Made by a program: the position numbers and the translations under genes
Assembly (NCBI GenBank): GCA_023212645.1
Contig: JALBYC010000002.1
Coordinates: 558,001-622,000 of the forward strand
Direction of reading: 5' to 3'
Length of the DNA: 64,000 bases
DNA from: Farysia itapuensis
Taxonomy: Eukaryota; Basidiomycota; Ustilaginomycetes; Ustilaginales; Ustilaginaceae
In this document: positions 1 through 11,064 of the stretch, piece by piece
Position numbering within the stretch: the stretch's first letter is position 1
Layout of the letters: every line of letters starts with the position of its first letter
Notes under the pieces: model-generated
The model's input: only the letters and a program-made list of their open reading frames with translations
Told to the model about the DNA's origin: nothing
Database searches by the model: none

Positions 1-116
1 TTCTTTTTCTCCTTTTTTTTGTGCCTAATTTTTGGGAGCATTTATTACGCTTGTCAGTGCCGTTGACCAAAATCTGCCAGGATCTTTCTGCTCTCGTGAA
101 GACATTCAACCAGCAG

Positions 117-1202
117 ATGTCCGAGGAGGCTGATCGTGCCGATAAGGCGTCGCAGGATCTTTCCGTGGCGTTTCCAGGTAAGATCCAGATTCACTTGCAT
201 GCACCTAACAAGAGATGGTGTCCGGTTCCGTTGGTATGGACTAAAACCTCGCTCAGGCTTCTGCGCGAAGCCGGGCTGACAGGAACGTTCACTGGCACTA
301 TACCGGTGATCCCGCAGCAAAATGTTTTCTTAGGTGTGCCATTGCAGCTACTTGACGAAGAGGTGGTGTATTTGGTCCGACGAGGTCTTGCCGTTGTGGT
401 GAACGAGCAAGAAAGTTACACGACGGCCACGCAAGAAGAGATCACAGCTTGGAACGATTCTTGGGTGGACGACCGGTGGGGGCAACAAGTTGCTGCGTTT
501 CAGGACAGACTAGTGCTGAAGGCGAAATACATGAAGGAAGCGCCGAGCGACTCGGACACTGGGACACCGGCACCAACCGAAGAGCAGCTCGCCGCTCTCC
601 CATGGCACTACACCATCCCATCATCTTCGGCCCCATTGCAAGATTCACCAGATTCGAACATATCTCACAGGCTCACATGGTATGCGCCCAAGGTGTATAC
701 GAAGCTGTCCGAGCTACAGCAAGTGTACACGTATCCTACCACTGCGGCCGAGGTGGGAAGCGTCGCACTCTTTGAGCATCTCAAGTCGCAAAACATGTGG
801 TGCATGTCTGGACTGCGTTTCGGTGGCCGTTTCGCCGTATATCCCGGCGACCCCCTCCGCTATCACTCGCATTACACAGCACAACTCGTCCTCCCCTCTG
901 AAAGCATCAGCTTGGCCCAGCTCATCGCCAATGGTCGACTAGGAACCGCCGTTAAGAAAACTCACCTCATATGCCATCTTTCCCGCTTCCACGTCTCAAT
1001 GCCAGCCGAACAACCACCAAACCCAACCGATTGGTCTCCAGTTGAACAAGCGCCACCGGTAGCCCTGGAAGACATCATTGCTGGCAAGTTCGATACAGCA
1101 CCACAAGCTTCTCGCGATGAAGCGAGTCAGCCAAGCGACACCGGTCGCGTCTTCGCCGACTTCAACACCTGGAGTCTCGCTTGGGCTGGCTTCGGCACAT
1201 AG
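117..1202 (+). CDS. sen34: tRNA-splicing endonuclease subunit Sen34
   Basis: Catalytic subunit of the nuclear/mitochondrial-surface tRNA-splicing endonuclease, which cuts the 3' splice site of intron-containing pre-tRNAs. From the ATG at 117 the protein has 361 residues. The N-terminal part (about 15-100) resembles the Sen34 N-terminal domain, and the C-terminal nuclease fold holds the YPGDPLRYH motif. By alignment from memory with the human subunit, the catalytic triad is Tyr242, His250 and Lys281, all present with the family spacing. The frame is open back to a GTG at 21, but 117 is the first ATG and gives a normal family N-terminus, so I chose it. An exon upstream of the window cannot be excluded because a pyrimidine-rich tract starts the window. 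The gene is convergent with phosphoglucomutase, 79 bp away. The middle (about 140-200) is low-complexity and variable. Confidence 0.88.
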   Translation: MSEEADRADKASQDLSVAFPGKIQIHLHAPNKRWCPVPLVWTKTSLRLLREAGLTGTFTGTIPVIPQQNVFLGVPLQLLDEEVVYLVRRGLAVVVNEQESYTTATQEEITAWNDSWVDDRWGQQVAAFQDRLVLKAKYMKEAPSDSDTGTPAPTEEQLAALPWHYTIPSSSAPLQDSPDSNISHRLTWYAPKVYTKLSELQQVYTYPTTAAEVGSVALFEHLKSQNMWCMSGLRFGGRFAVYPGDPLRYHSHYTAQLVLPSESISLAQLIANGRLGTAVKKTHLICHLSRFHVSMPAEQPPNPTDWSPVEQAPPVALEDIIAGKFDTAPQASRDEASQPSDTGRVFADFNTWSLAWAGFGT

Positions 1203-1253
1203 CTTCGAGCCACAATATCAATCAATCTGTTTTACCATGCATATTTACTATAA

Positions 1254-1272
1254 GTGTGTGTGTGTGTGTGTG
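1254..1272. repeat. (GT)n microsatellite
   Basis: An uninterrupted GT dinucleotide run of about 19 bp sits in the short gap between the stop codons of sen34 and phosphoglucomutase. It probably lies in overlapping 3' untranslated regions and is expected to vary in length between strains. Confidence 0.9.
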
Positions 1273-1281
1273 AAAGCCAGA

Positions 1282-2940
1282 TTACGTGATGACGGTAGGC
1301 TTGTCGCGACCGGTAAACTCCTTGAGCTTGCTCACCTGCAGAGCCTGATCGATGAGTGGCTTGAGACCGACCTGTGCATCGGCAGCAAACTCGTTCGAGT
1401 CATTCGAGTACTTTTCAACGTAGAGTCTGATGGTAGCGCCAGCGGAGCCCGTGCCGGAAAGACGGAAGATGATTCGGCTTCCGTCCTTGAACTTTGCGTA
1501 CAGACCCTGGTTCTTGCTCACGGAACCGTCAATAGGATCCGTGTAGCTGAAGTCGCCACCCTCTGCAACCTCGAAGGCGCCGAGCTTGGTACCCACAAAG
1601 CTGGGTGAGGTGAATTGCGATCGCACGTGGTCCATCATTTTCGAAGCGCCTTCGGATTCGACCTCTTCAAAGTCATAACGAGAGAAGAAGTTTCGACCGT
1701 ATTGTTGGTAGTGCTGGATGAGCACGTCCTGGACCGAAGTACCGGGCTTCTCTTTGTTGGCGGCTGCCAGGATCGAAAGCCAAGCAACCACAGCCCACAG
1801 GCCATCCTTCTCGCGAATATGATCAGAGCCAGTACCGAAGCTCTCCTCGCCACAAATGCTGAGTCTTCCAGCATCCATCAGATTGCCGAAAAACTTCCAT
1901 CCAGTCGGTACTTCGAAGCATTCGTAACCGTTCTTGGCTGCTACACGGTCAATGGCGCCAGACGTAGGCATGGAGCGGGCGAGCCCCTTGATGCCGGACT
2001 TGAAGTAAGGAATGGCTTTCTGTGCCCAGTCAGCAATGATGGCTACCGAATCAGATGGGTTGACAAACGCGCCTTTGCCAATGATCATGTTACGGTCACC
2101 GTCTCCGTCGGAAGCAGCACCAAAGGAAATATTTTCCTTCTCAACAGCATCCACCAGCGACTTGGCGTAGGTCAGATTAGGGTCGGGGTGTCCGCCTCCA
2201 AAGTCCTCTGAGGGCACACAATTTTGGATCGACGACTCAGGAAGCCCGAATCGCTCGACGAAAAGAGCCCGACCATAAGGACCCGTGACACCGTGAAGGG
2301 CGTCGAAGCGAACGGAAAAGCCGGACGACTGCAAGAAGTTCTTGATCAATTCCAGATCGAAGATCTGCGCCAGGTAGTCAACGTAATCCTTGACGTTGTC
2401 GATGATTTGAATCTGCAGTTTGCCAAAGGTTGTGTCACCGATTTTTGAAAGGTCGACCTCGGGGCCTTCCACGATCTTGTAGTCGGAGATGGTGGTGGTG
2501 ATCTTAAAGATTTTGTCCGTGACAGACTCGGGTGCTGGTCCGCCATTGTCCATGTTGTATTTGATGCCGAAATCATTATCGGGTCCACCTGGGTTGTGCG
2601 AGGCGGTGAGCAGAATGCCGCCGGTGGCCTTGTACGAGCGAATGACGTGAGAGGCTGCGGGAGTAGAAAGAATGCCATCCTGACCGATGATGAGCTTTGA
2701 GACGCCATTACCAGCGGCTACGCGAATGATAGCCTGAATAGCCGGCTTAGAGAAGTAGCGGCCGTCTCCGCCGACGACCAAGGTCGAGTCGGCTGCACCA
2801 GTGGGGATGGCCGAGAGGATTGCCTGGACAAAGTTCTCGGTGTAGTGCTGCTGCGAGAAAACCTTGACCCGCTTTCGAAGACCTGAAGTTCCAGGCTTCT
2901 GACCCTCGAAAGGTTTAGTTTGAACAGTGACCACAGACAT
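1282..2940 (-). CDS. pgm: Phosphoglucomutase
   Basis: Cytosolic alpha-D-phosphohexomutase that interconverts glucose-1-phosphate and glucose-6-phosphate, linking glycolysis to glycogen, trehalose and UDP-glucose. The 552-residue protein has the family's normal length and is a single exon starting at an ATG. The active-site loop TASHNPGG places the phosphoserine at Ser114. The metal-binding loop DGDGDR gives Asp278, Asp280 and Asp282. The sugar-binding CGEESFG loop lies at about 363-369, and the C-terminal phosphate-binding RLSGTGS loop near 500. All key residues are intact, so it should be active. It is divergent from the large PH-like gene and convergent with sen34. Confidence 0.97.
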   Translation of the reverse strand: MSVVTVQTKPFEGQKPGTSGLRKRVKVFSQQHYTENFVQAILSAIPTGAADSTLVVGGDGRYFSKPAIQAIIRVAAGNGVSKLIIGQDGILSTPAASHVIRSYKATGGILLTASHNPGGPDNDFGIKYNMDNGGPAPESVTDKIFKITTTISDYKIVEGPEVDLSKIGDTTFGKLQIQIIDNVKDYVDYLAQIFDLELIKNFLQSSGFSVRFDALHGVTGPYGRALFVERFGLPESSIQNCVPSEDFGGGHPDPNLTYAKSLVDAVEKENISFGAASDGDGDRNMIIGKGAFVNPSDSVAIIADWAQKAIPYFKSGIKGLARSMPTSGAIDRVAAKNGYECFEVPTGWKFFGNLMDAGRLSICGEESFGTGSDHIREKDGLWAVVAWLSILAAANKEKPGTSVQDVLIQHYQQYGRNFFSRYDFEEVESEGASKMMDHVRSQFTSPSFVGTKLGAFEVAEGGDFSYTDPIDGSVSKNQGLYAKFKDGSRIIFRLSGTGSAGATIRLYVEKYSNDSNEFAADAQVGLKPLIDQALQVSKLKEFTGRDKPTVIT

Positions 2941-3705
2941 CTTTGGATGATTCTCGGAGTCGAGTGAGTTCGTAGACGTGAAGGAGGTAGGATCGGGCGG
3001 AGTGCATGTAAGAAGATCTAGCTTGGCTCCCCGCCCTGCGAACGGGCCAACGCAAAAGTTGACCGAACTCGTCTAGAATTGCACTCTAACATCTCGAAAA
3101 AGAATATCTGGCACGCGTGGCACGTGATGCCGACCAGCGCGACGGCGACGTGGCTGTTTATGCCTTGCGACAATATTAACGCGAAAGTAACACACGAGCA
3201 TTAATTTTGCTCATCTACGGCCTACGCAGGTACGACGCATCGACAAGCTAACTTGCTCAAGTCTAATTCAGACGTGGAGAAAGAAAGATGCTGCCTAGAC
3301 TGATTGCTTACTGTAGTGCGTGCCGTTTAGACTCCGTGACGGCACTCTTGCCAACTATATCTCGGCTGCTCTGTAATGCTCGTCCTACGCCCTTCCACGT
3401 CGATTGATGAATGTCATGAGCATGTGCTTACAGACAGTATGACTGTGCTGTGTACAGGAGACACTTGTGAGCTTTTGAGGTCAGAAGAAGGCAGCCCGAG
3501 GTATTGAGATGCTGATAAATGTATGAAGCACGAGCTTGCCAATTTCTCCCATCATACCTCTCACCACAATCTTTTTCGGCGCAAACGGCTTCGTGCCACT
3601 TCCCGCGTCTCTACTACATTCAGACATCATTTCTTCTTTCGCCATGCTGGCGTCGATTATCTGCTCCGATCGGTAACACACCTCCTTAGGCACACGTATC
3701 TACCA
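2941..3705. other. Divergent intergenic region, pgm / PH-like gene
   Basis: About 765 bp separate the phosphoglucomutase ATG from the preferred ATG of the large gene to the right. It should carry promoters for both. The right end (about 3540-3690) is pyrimidine-rich on the + strand, as is common before fungal start sites. I see no RNA gene, transposon or convincing ORF here. Confidence 0.6.
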
Positions 3706-6700
3706 ATGAAGCTGTGGAAACAACGACAACAGGGCAAAGCTGGCCAGGGGAGCAACGAAGAAGGTCTTCTAGGGAGCTCACCCAGCTCGAAGACTCCTTT
3801 CCCCTACCTTCAGCATCCGGTCTCTGACCTGAACAGGCCTATTGCAAAAAGCACCAGCCGCACTTCGCTTGACATACCCGGCAGGCTAACCACCTTCCTT
3901 CAGAAGTCAACTTCAACCTCGAGCCTGGACCTAGTCAATGCCAACACCTCTCATAGAAACACTGCCAGTAGAAAGTTTCCGAGATCGAGGACTGCTAGTT
4001 CTTCCAATCTTAGCAGCCCCTCCGGCTCTCCCGGCAAACTGATCCAGCAGCCTCGCAAATGGGTCAACAATCTTCTGCACTCGGGAAGCGCTGCAAGCGA
4101 ACAGCTAGAAACAACCGCACAGGCAAGAAAACGAGCTAGCGTGGACTTAAGTAGACCCAACCCCGCCTTTGTCAGTAGTCTTGTCTTGTCTTCGACGGAC
4201 AATGATCCCTCACAACTCAGCACTCGGCCTGTTTACACATTAGATACTGGCCTGCAGCGCGACAGCAAGCGAGTAGCGAGGCCGTCTAGTATCTATTCTT
4301 CTCATCTCAGCTCAGAATCTCGCTCAAACCCAGAACTGCATAGCGGTTCTGTGACAAGACATCTCGACAATGGGGCGATGGCCATGGATATTGCTCCCAC
4401 CCTAGCTTCTTTGGCGTCAATCAGCAGTCGGATCGATGTCGGATTTCCTGGCTCTTCGCCCTTAGCAGTACGCAACGTGGCCGCTGGGTCTCCCGACTCG
4501 TCCACAGTGTCATTTCCCCTACCTAGCCACATTGCTCAGACAAACCGAGATCTTCCGACATCGCATAGTCTCGCTAACAGAGGCGAGGAAGAAGACGAGA
4601 TTGATGCTTCAATAGCTCGAGACAAATCGAACAGGCTTTTAGGGAGGGAGGAGGAAGCCGTGCTAGATATGCTAGACTGGAAATCTCCTGGAAAAACGCT
4701 AGCGACGGGAACGCAGATGATTGCTTCTTCCTCGACTCAGGAACGACCAACAGCTCAACAAAACTCTCATAAGACCGTTTTGTCACCCAAAATCTCGGCG
4801 CTACTGCAGTCGCTTTCTATCGACACTGATGCTAGGCAAGACAGCCAGTCTCCTCATCTGGTACAATATATTCCACCCGAGCCTGAAACAGCAGCTAGGC
4901 AGCGATCTCGCAGTTTCTCCCCGCTCAAGACCGTGAACAGGGTCCCAGTCCCGGCCATCGACAGCGTTAAGACGACGCATTGTTCTTCCAGCTCAACTTC
5001 TCGCAATGTCACCTTGTCCCCATCGAAGGAAACAAGTGCAATCTCTCCAGTGGACAGCAGCTTCCCCGTTTCTTCGGCCCTTACGAGTGCGTGGAGTAGA
5101 CCTCTTCAGTCTCCCGAAACGGCTTCATCCTCGCAGGATCCGTACTCCCCACTTCGATCGGCGTCGTCAGTGCCCAGCAAGTGGTCCGCTTCGAATAGCT
5201 ACTTCAATCTGAACCAAGTCGGCTTCAGTGCAAGCAGTCGCCCAACTTACGGCCTTCAGCAAGTCACGTCTCCAACAGAGCAGACCGACGCCAACAGTGG
5301 CTTGCATGTGCAACCTCAACTTCAGCGACATATGACCGACTTCACAGTCGCGAGTAGTGTGTCCGCGGGAGATGCAAGCACTCGCTACGATGACACCAAG
5401 AAAGAAGCACGTCCTGATGAGGTGCAGCCCGGCTCCAGTGGAACGCCAAGATCATCGATTCGTTCAAATGGCAGCTCGCTTGCTGCAATCAAATGCGAGC
5501 TAGAAAGAGCGGCTTCCGCATCGAGTGAAGTATACAGCAATGGCAGACCTGCTTCCGTTCGGAATGCCTTGACGAAATCAACGTCTAGGCCAGCAACTCC
5601 GAGCAAAATAAGTCTCCCTGCCTCACCCACGAAAGCGAAGGACTTGATTAGAATGTTCGAGACTACTTCGGCTACGGCGTCACCCTCCGAGCAACAGGCA
5701 TTCTTCTCTCCTGCAAGCACTCCGCGAAGGCATCTGTCGCCATCCAAAGAGCTTGACGCAGGTATCTTGAACCTAAAGACAACGCCCAAGCGGCATACGC
5801 CGTTGGAACTTTCCATATCGAAGTCCAATTTCAGTGCATTGTCTCCAGCACTGGACGGCCACAAATCCTCTGTTGGCTCACCTCACGAGCTTCTTTCTGG
5901 TTGGAAAGCGAACAAGATCATTCCTAGTGATAGTGCTGTTGCTGAACAGCAGATGGTCGGCGGTGAAATGGACGACAATAACGAGAACGCGGAACCGTCT
6001 TTACTAATGTCTTCGGTGAGCCATAAAGTCTCACCCTCAATTCGGGCGAGAGCTGTATCACCGCCGTCAGGTGACGTTCGGCCACTGTCTACACCGACAA
6101 GAGCTGGCTCGACCGAGGGAAACCACAGCTTGGGTGGCTACCTGAAGCCTGCACAGACATCGGCTCTTCTGAGTCGGAGACAGAACGCGCAGCTGGATCA
6201 AGATGACCAGAGGAGCGCCGCTAGTTCTGGCACCGATGGTTCTGCAGCTTCGCATCGACATAAGAGAGAGGAAGGAAACCTGCCTCAAAGCAACAGTACT
6301 GCCATACTAATGTCCGGGGAACCTGTTGGGGGAAAGCCGATCCGAGCGGGAGCCTTGCTGTATTTCAACGTACACGACGACAATCCACGCTGGCTTAGCG
6401 TCAACGCAACACTTTTGCCGACCGCGATCGCCATGAGCTGGATTCCAGCTGGCGGCGGAAGAGAGAATGTTGTACTTAATTTGACATCATGTCGTGAAGT
6501 GCATTCGGTCCCGAGTCCGGATCATCCCAGCAGTGGATCAGATGCTGGCGCAGTCAGCGCGCGTCGACAAAGTCTCGACCATATCGCCCCTTTCCAGCTA
6601 CTGTTTGACGACGGTGTAGAGAGACTCGCTGCTGGCTCCGTCAAGAGCCGAATGCAATGGGTTGCTTCCTTCCGCGAGGTAACTGGTACAGTCAGTCCCA

Positions 6701-9700
6701 AATACGGCAGCGTCGCCGAGTCCTTTACACTGAATTCAGGTCACCAGCAGAGTCTAGGTCAGGCCATGTCCGTTGCCGGATCGATACCACCGCCCCTGCC
6801 GCCGAAGGACGAGCAAAGCGTCGTCGTATCTCCACTCAAATCTCAGATCTCGTCGACACCCTTTACAACGTCGTCGACCGCCTCCTTTGGTCAGGTAAGG
6901 GCCAAGATACGTAGCTGGCAACAGCTCGATGCCGACAACAAAGAGAATTCTACACGGAATGTCGTAGATACTTCGGCAGCTGAAACCTCTTCGCATACCG
7001 GTGGGGTTCGACGCCATGGTTCTTTCACGGATGCCAGAGCCAGTCCGAACTGCGAAGCTAGTTCTCGGTCGAAACGTCTTTCGCCAACCACATCTGTTGT
7101 TGCAGATCAGACGAAGACAACACACACCGCAGACGCGGACCTTCAGAAGTATACTTCTCTAGGTCACAGGGCTTCGGTCGAGAACCTGGCGGATGCGGAT
7201 GGATACGAGTCTGCACTCTCGCACAACAGCGTGTCTGACGAATTTGGGCCGAGAACACCGGCTAGCGAGATGGTCTTCAATTGGGACAGATTGGACAAAG
7301 ACTCTGACCTCGATCCTAGTGATTCTGCATCGCAGAGACCAGCGAGGAGCGAGTATGGTACCATCAGAAGCAACTTTTCCTTCGAGGATGCGCTTAGTGC
7401 TCGAGATAAGTCGAAGAAAGCACCTCCTCCGCACGTTGATGATCCCCAGACAGATGTCCTCAACTCCGTCGGCATAAGCCCTGCTCAGATGCTTCGTAAT
7501 AGTGTTGTTGCTACGGGATCAAGTGCTCCCGTCCCGATCATTATCGCGGATGATGACGATGCGAACCATAGCGATCGTCTTGGCACTGTTCTGGAGGAGA
7601 CTTCATCCCAAGCTCGAAGCGCGAGCATTTACGATTCGTTCCGCAGCAGTTCCAGACCTAAAGCACCTGCTACCGAGTATCGCAGCGTAGCAACTTCCGA
7701 CGTACCTCGCACAGTGCACAGCAGCCTCTCTGTCGCCTCTGACAGCAGCTTTAATTCTCGAGACGTTGGCAAGTTGCTCGAATATCTCGACGCGCAGCCC
7801 GGCGCTACCTTCGCCCGCGAACAACAGCTTGAAAAGCAAGTCCGTCGATTCCAGCACACTGTCGGCACACTCCAGGAAAAAGGCGCTCTGGGTAGAGTGG
7901 TCAAGAACAAAAGGCGTAACTCGGACGGTAGTCTGGGTGGCGAGAGCCTCATCAGCGCTCGTTCGTACCAAGAGTCAGAGCTGTCGGCCATGCAGGAAAA
8001 ATTGGATCAGGTGCTGGAGTTGGTAACCCGTGCCGTAGGTAACTCACAGCCAAAGCACTCAAGGAATCAGAGTGAGCCTGGTTCCGTCATTGCCGCAGAT
8101 GCAGAAGCAGGAGACATCGAAACAGCCCGCATTGAAGCAGTTCTTGCCAGGATACTTCGCAAGATGCAGAAGTCCGAGGATAGCATGCGGCTATCAGCGG
8201 AAGCTGACAGCTTTCAAGATTCTGCGCAGAAGAATCAGTTGCCAATCGTTTCTTTGCTCAACGTTTCCTCCGCAGGTGGAAATGCAGGAAGCGTGGCAGC
8301 TACCGAGATGTCTGGCTACAGTCGCATGACGCCGCGTAGCTGGACATCGGAGCGGGGCATCCCTTCTCCTCCGCCCAATTCGGAGTGGGAGCTCAGATCA
8401 ACAAGTACACTACCTGTCCAAGACCCGACTGTCGGGCATGCGGTGGCTAAACGAAGCCCGATCCAAGATATACGTATGTTAGGCGACACCAATCTCTTAT
8501 CGGCAACACCGCGGCAGGCCCTCATTGGCTCGGAACGCAGTTGTGGATCGGTCGACATGGAGGTCGAGGTGCGCAAGCGCCGAGCGCACCAGCGAGAAAG
8601 TAGTGGCGCGTCTGTACCGGCCGCACAAGCCGGAGGCTGGTATACACTCAAGAGCGACGAGACACCGGCGACCGAGGCTGATGTAGCCTCGGACCCTGCG
8701 CTGGACAAGCCTGTGCCACCTACGCCAAGTGTTCGCTGGGCGATGGACGATGCCCCAGTCATACCGCAAACAAAGCACAACTTGGATCGGTCTGGTTCGT
8801 TGGCAGCCGCGAATCAGGCTCGAGACGCTCAAACGAATCAGCCAGGAAGCACGTTACCCAGTGACATGAACAGTGTACTCCAGTCGCTCAGACAGAACGA
8901 GATGGCTCGACACGTTGAGATACGTCAACAGACAGAGATCTCGCGCTACTTGAACGAACTCAATGTCTGGCTGGAGAAGGACGTTGCTGATCGGTCCAAG
9001 GAGTGGAGATCAATGGCTGATGGAGTCACACAACTTCACGAAGAGCTCAAGGCACTCAAGCAGGGAGTAGTTCCAACCCTGATCACTGCAGATGCGGCAT
9101 CACCTTCCAACCCGACCAACACTCTGCCGGGCTCTTCAGATGTAGACAAAGGCACCCAGCTCGTGGTTCAAATGAGCGACGGCGCAACAGCGTCAGAACC
9201 GTCCAAGCGAGGTGCCCTGCCTCCGATCCCCAAGAGTGGTGGGAAAAGCGTTGCTTTCGCAGATACCGTCACGATTGCTGGCAGCAAAACTGCAACAGGC
9301 GCTTCAGCCAATCAACCGGTTGACAAAAGCAAGTGGATCCATAACGAGATCCCTACTGTCTTTGGCAACATTCGCACAGCAAAAGCGACCGAACGCAACG
9401 CGGACAAGAAGACACCGGAGATCAAGGCAACGCCTACTGCCGAGGGCGCAGCCCTAGTCCGATCTGCTCTGTGCGAATTGGAGAAGTTCAAGACGATGCA
9501 GCGATCGCAAGGAAAGCCAGAGACGCCCGTGCCAGAAGAAGCGAAGGGTGACGCTGGAGCAGCCGCTAAGCTTCCCCTGCCTGATGCCATGTGGACTAAA
9601 GTCAAGGACGCAGCTGATCAGAACGATCACACGGCTGTTGCGAACTCTATTCGCGAATGCGCATCCAGTGGATATGGGTCGCAAGCTGTCGTCAAGCTTG

Positions 9701-10785
9701 CTGACCACGTCGAGAGCAAGGCCAAAGAAGAAGACCTCGGCGCCAAAGTTGAAGCTGACAAGTCTGAGGAGGAGGACGGTGTTCAGTCCATGCAAACGCC
9801 AGTGCCTCGATCATACAAAGCAAAGGACAAAGAGGCAGATGCTTCCCCCACGAAGGCAGAGGACTCGACCACCGAAGCGCATGACAGTGGACCATCGCAT
9901 TCTGCTCTAGCCTCGGCGGTTGAAGAGATTCTCAAGCATCTACTGGAGCAGAAGAAGCAGGAATCCGAGCGCAAAGCTGCCGAAGAAGCACGTCAACAGG
10001 AGCTCATTGCACTCAAAGAGCAAGAGAAGGCAGATTTAGTGAACATGCTTTACAGCAAGATTTCGGAAGCCAAGGCAGCCGAGGAGGCGGCTCGAGAGGC
10101 CAAGGCCAAAGAGATGGACCCCAAGACCGCCATTGAGCTGCTGGTCGAGGCGATCAACAACCAGAAGATGGACGAGATCAAGTCTCAGCAGGCCGCTGAT
10201 GTTGCCATCCGACAGATGACGTCTGAGCTTCTCAAATCCACCACGGAGCAGAATCAGAAGATGGTGGAGGCGGTGAACGCAGCAAGTCGGGACATGTTGC
10301 GCACCAACGTGCACATGCACGCCGAGGAATTCAAGCGCATCTTGCACAAGGAGGTGACGAACATGTTTGAAGATGTTGGCAAGATTCGCGAGGCGAAACG
10401 TCACCTCGAGTTCGAGATTGCGGATCTGTGGAGCATCAAGTCTCGACACTTGCAGCAGGCTGCTACTTCTGGCCTGCCTATCACGTACAGCGTTCCCGGC
10501 GAGTTCCCAGCAGGGCACGGGTCTCAGCCGAAGCCTTTCCCGCAGCCTCCGGCCCGAGCTCAGATTCAGCACAGTCAGCCGGCGCCATACCCACCCGGCA
10601 ACATTCAGCCAATTCCTCCAGCTGCGGCTTCCCCACCCAAGCCTGTCAAAGCAGAACCAACTTCTGCAGCGCATCAATCAGCACCCGCTCCTGCTTCGAC
10701 TGCTCCCGTTCAGACACTGGGCAACATCTCGCCATCCAAGCGTCACCAATTTACCTTTGGACCGAGACAGCCACTCTATAGATGA
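3706..10785 (+). CDS. Giant disordered PH-like domain and coiled-coil protein
   Basis: From the ATG at 3706 the protein has 2,359 residues in one exon. An in-frame ATG at 3523 would add 61 residues of His/Phe/Arg-rich sequence that look like translated leader, so I prefer 3706. Most of the protein is Ser/Thr/Pro-rich and probably disordered, with many SP/TP sites. A compact segment at about 880-990, with a run of beta-strand-like sequence, looks like a pleckstrin-homology domain. Residues about 1780-1850 are helical. The C-terminal part (about 2070-2260) is a Lys/Glu/Ala-rich coiled coil ending in a dense conserved-looking block around EEFKRILHKEV, followed by a Pro/Ala-rich tail. This suggests a cortical or membrane-associated scaffold, but I do not recognise the family and assign no function. 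Confidence 0.85.
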   Translation: MKLWKQRQQGKAGQGSNEEGLLGSSPSSKTPFPYLQHPVSDLNRPIAKSTSRTSLDIPGRLTTFLQKSTSTSSLDLVNANTSHRNTASRKFPRSRTASSSNLSSPSGSPGKLIQQPRKWVNNLLHSGSAASEQLETTAQARKRASVDLSRPNPAFVSSLVLSSTDNDPSQLSTRPVYTLDTGLQRDSKRVARPSSIYSSHLSSESRSNPELHSGSVTRHLDNGAMAMDIAPTLASLASISSRIDVGFPGSSPLAVRNVAAGSPDSSTVSFPLPSHIAQTNRDLPTSHSLANRGEEEDEIDASIARDKSNRLLGREEEAVLDMLDWKSPGKTLATGTQMIASSSTQERPTAQQNSHKTVLSPKISALLQSLSIDTDARQDSQSPHLVQYIPPEPETAARQRSRSFSPLKTVNRVPVPAIDSVKTTHCSSSSTSRNVTLSPSKETSAISPVDSSFPVSSALTSAWSRPLQSPETASSSQDPYSPLRSASSVPSKWSASNSYFNLNQVGFSASSRPTYGLQQVTSPTEQTDANSGLHVQPQLQRHMTDFTVASSVSAGDASTRYDDTKKEARPDEVQPGSSGTPRSSIRSNGSSLAAIKCELERAASASSEVYSNGRPASVRNALTKSTSRPATPSKISLPASPTKAKDLIRMFETTSATASPSEQQAFFSPASTPRRHLSPSKELDAGILNLKTTPKRHTPLELSISKSNFSALSPALDGHKSSVGSPHELLSGWKANKIIPSDSAVAEQQMVGGEMDDNNENAEPSLLMSSVSHKVSPSIRARAVSPPSGDVRPLSTPTRAGSTEGNHSLGGYLKPAQTSALLSRRQNAQLDQDDQRSAASSGTDGSAASHRHKREEGNLPQSNSTAILMSGEPVGGKPIRAGALLYFNVHDDNPRWLSVNATLLPTAIAMSWIPAGGGRENVVLNLTSCREVHSVPSPDHPSSGSDAGAVSARRQSLDHIAPFQLLFDDGVERLAAGSVKSRMQWVASFREVTGTVSPKYGSVAESFTLNSGHQQSLGQAMSVAGSIPPPLPPKDEQSVVVSPLKSQISSTPFTTSSTASFGQVRAKIRSWQQLDADNKENSTRNVVDTSAAETSSHTGGVRRHGSFTDARASPNCEASSRSKRLSPTTSVVADQTKTTHTADADLQKYTSLGHRASVENLADADGYESALSHNSVSDEFGPRTPASEMVFNWDRLDKDSDLDPSDSASQRPARSEYGTIRSNFSFEDALSARDKSKKAPPPHVDDPQTDVLNSVGISPAQMLRNSVVATGSSAPVPIIIADDDDANHSDRLGTVLEETSSQARSASIYDSFRSSSRPKAPATEYRSVATSDVPRTVHSSLSVASDSSFNSRDVGKLLEYLDAQPGATFAREQQLEKQVRRFQHTVGTLQEKGALGRVVKNKRRNSDGSLGGESLISARSYQESELSAMQEKLDQVLELVTRAVGNSQPKHSRNQSEPGSVIAADAEAGDIETARIEAVLARILRKMQKSEDSMRLSAEADSFQDSAQKNQLPIVSLLNVSSAGGNAGSVAATEMSGYSRMTPRSWTSERGIPSPPPNSEWELRSTSTLPVQDPTVGHAVAKRSPIQDIRMLGDTNLLSATPRQALIGSERSCGSVDMEVEVRKRRAHQRESSGASVPAAQAGGWYTLKSDETPATEADVASDPALDKPVPPTPSVRWAMDDAPVIPQTKHNLDRSGSLAAANQARDAQTNQPGSTLPSDMNSVLQSLRQNEMARHVEIRQQTEISRYLNELNVWLEKDVADRSKEWRSMADGVTQLHEELKALKQGVVPTLITADAASPSNPTNTLPGSSDVDKGTQLVVQMSDGATASEPSKRGALPPIPKSGGKSVAFADTVTIAGSKTATGASANQPVDKSKWIHNEIPTVFGNIRTAKATERNADKKTPEIKATPTAEGAALVRSALCELEKFKTMQRSQGKPETPVPEEAKGDAGAAAKLPLPDAMWTKVKDAADQNDHTAVANSIRECASSGYGSQAVVKLADHVESKAKEEDLGAKVEADKSEEEDGVQSMQTPVPRSYKAKDKEADASPTKAEDSTTEAHDSGPSHSALASAVEEILKHLLEQKKQESERKAAEEARQQELIALKEQEKADLVNMLYSKISEAKAAEEAAREAKAKEMDPKTAIELLVEAINNQKMDEIKSQQAADVAIRQMTSELLKSTTEQNQKMVEAVNAASRDMLRTNVHMHAEEFKRILHKEVTNMFEDVGKIREAKRHLEFEIADLWSIKSRHLQQAATSGLPITYSVPGEFPAGHGSQPKPFPQPPARAQIQHSQPAPYPPGNIQPIPPAAASPPKPVKAEPTSAAHQSAPAPASTAPVQTLGNISPSKRHQFTFGPRQPLYR

Positions 10786-11064
10786 CAATACCCATGACCG
10801 AAGTTAACTACGCAATCGTACACGTTTTCTGATCGCGGAACAGAAATGATCAAACCGGATTGTGTTGCCAAAGTGATGTTGTGCTAGAATACAAGATATT
10901 GGGGCGCAAGAGAGAGAACCGTGTCATAGTGTCCAGAATAAGCATCGCGTCATAGTAAGAGAAGACGAAGCAAGGGCAATGCAAGCCCAAGTGACAGTGA
11001 CAAAGAATCGGAAAAGTCCTTGTAGTTTCGCCGTAGCAAAGAGGCAAGTAGTCGGGAGACCCAT

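Noticed and set aside
1615..2211. 198-codon frame antisense to phosphoglucomutase
   Set aside because: It fully overlaps a well-conserved enzyme gene and shows no family features.
3523..3705. N-terminal extension of the large PH-like protein from the ATG at 3523
   Set aside because: The 61 extra residues look like translated pyrimidine-rich leader; it remains possible but less likely.
10036..10677. 213-codon frame antisense to the large PH-like gene
   Set aside because: It is the complement of the coiled-coil repeat region; the Leu/His/Arg-rich product is an artefact.
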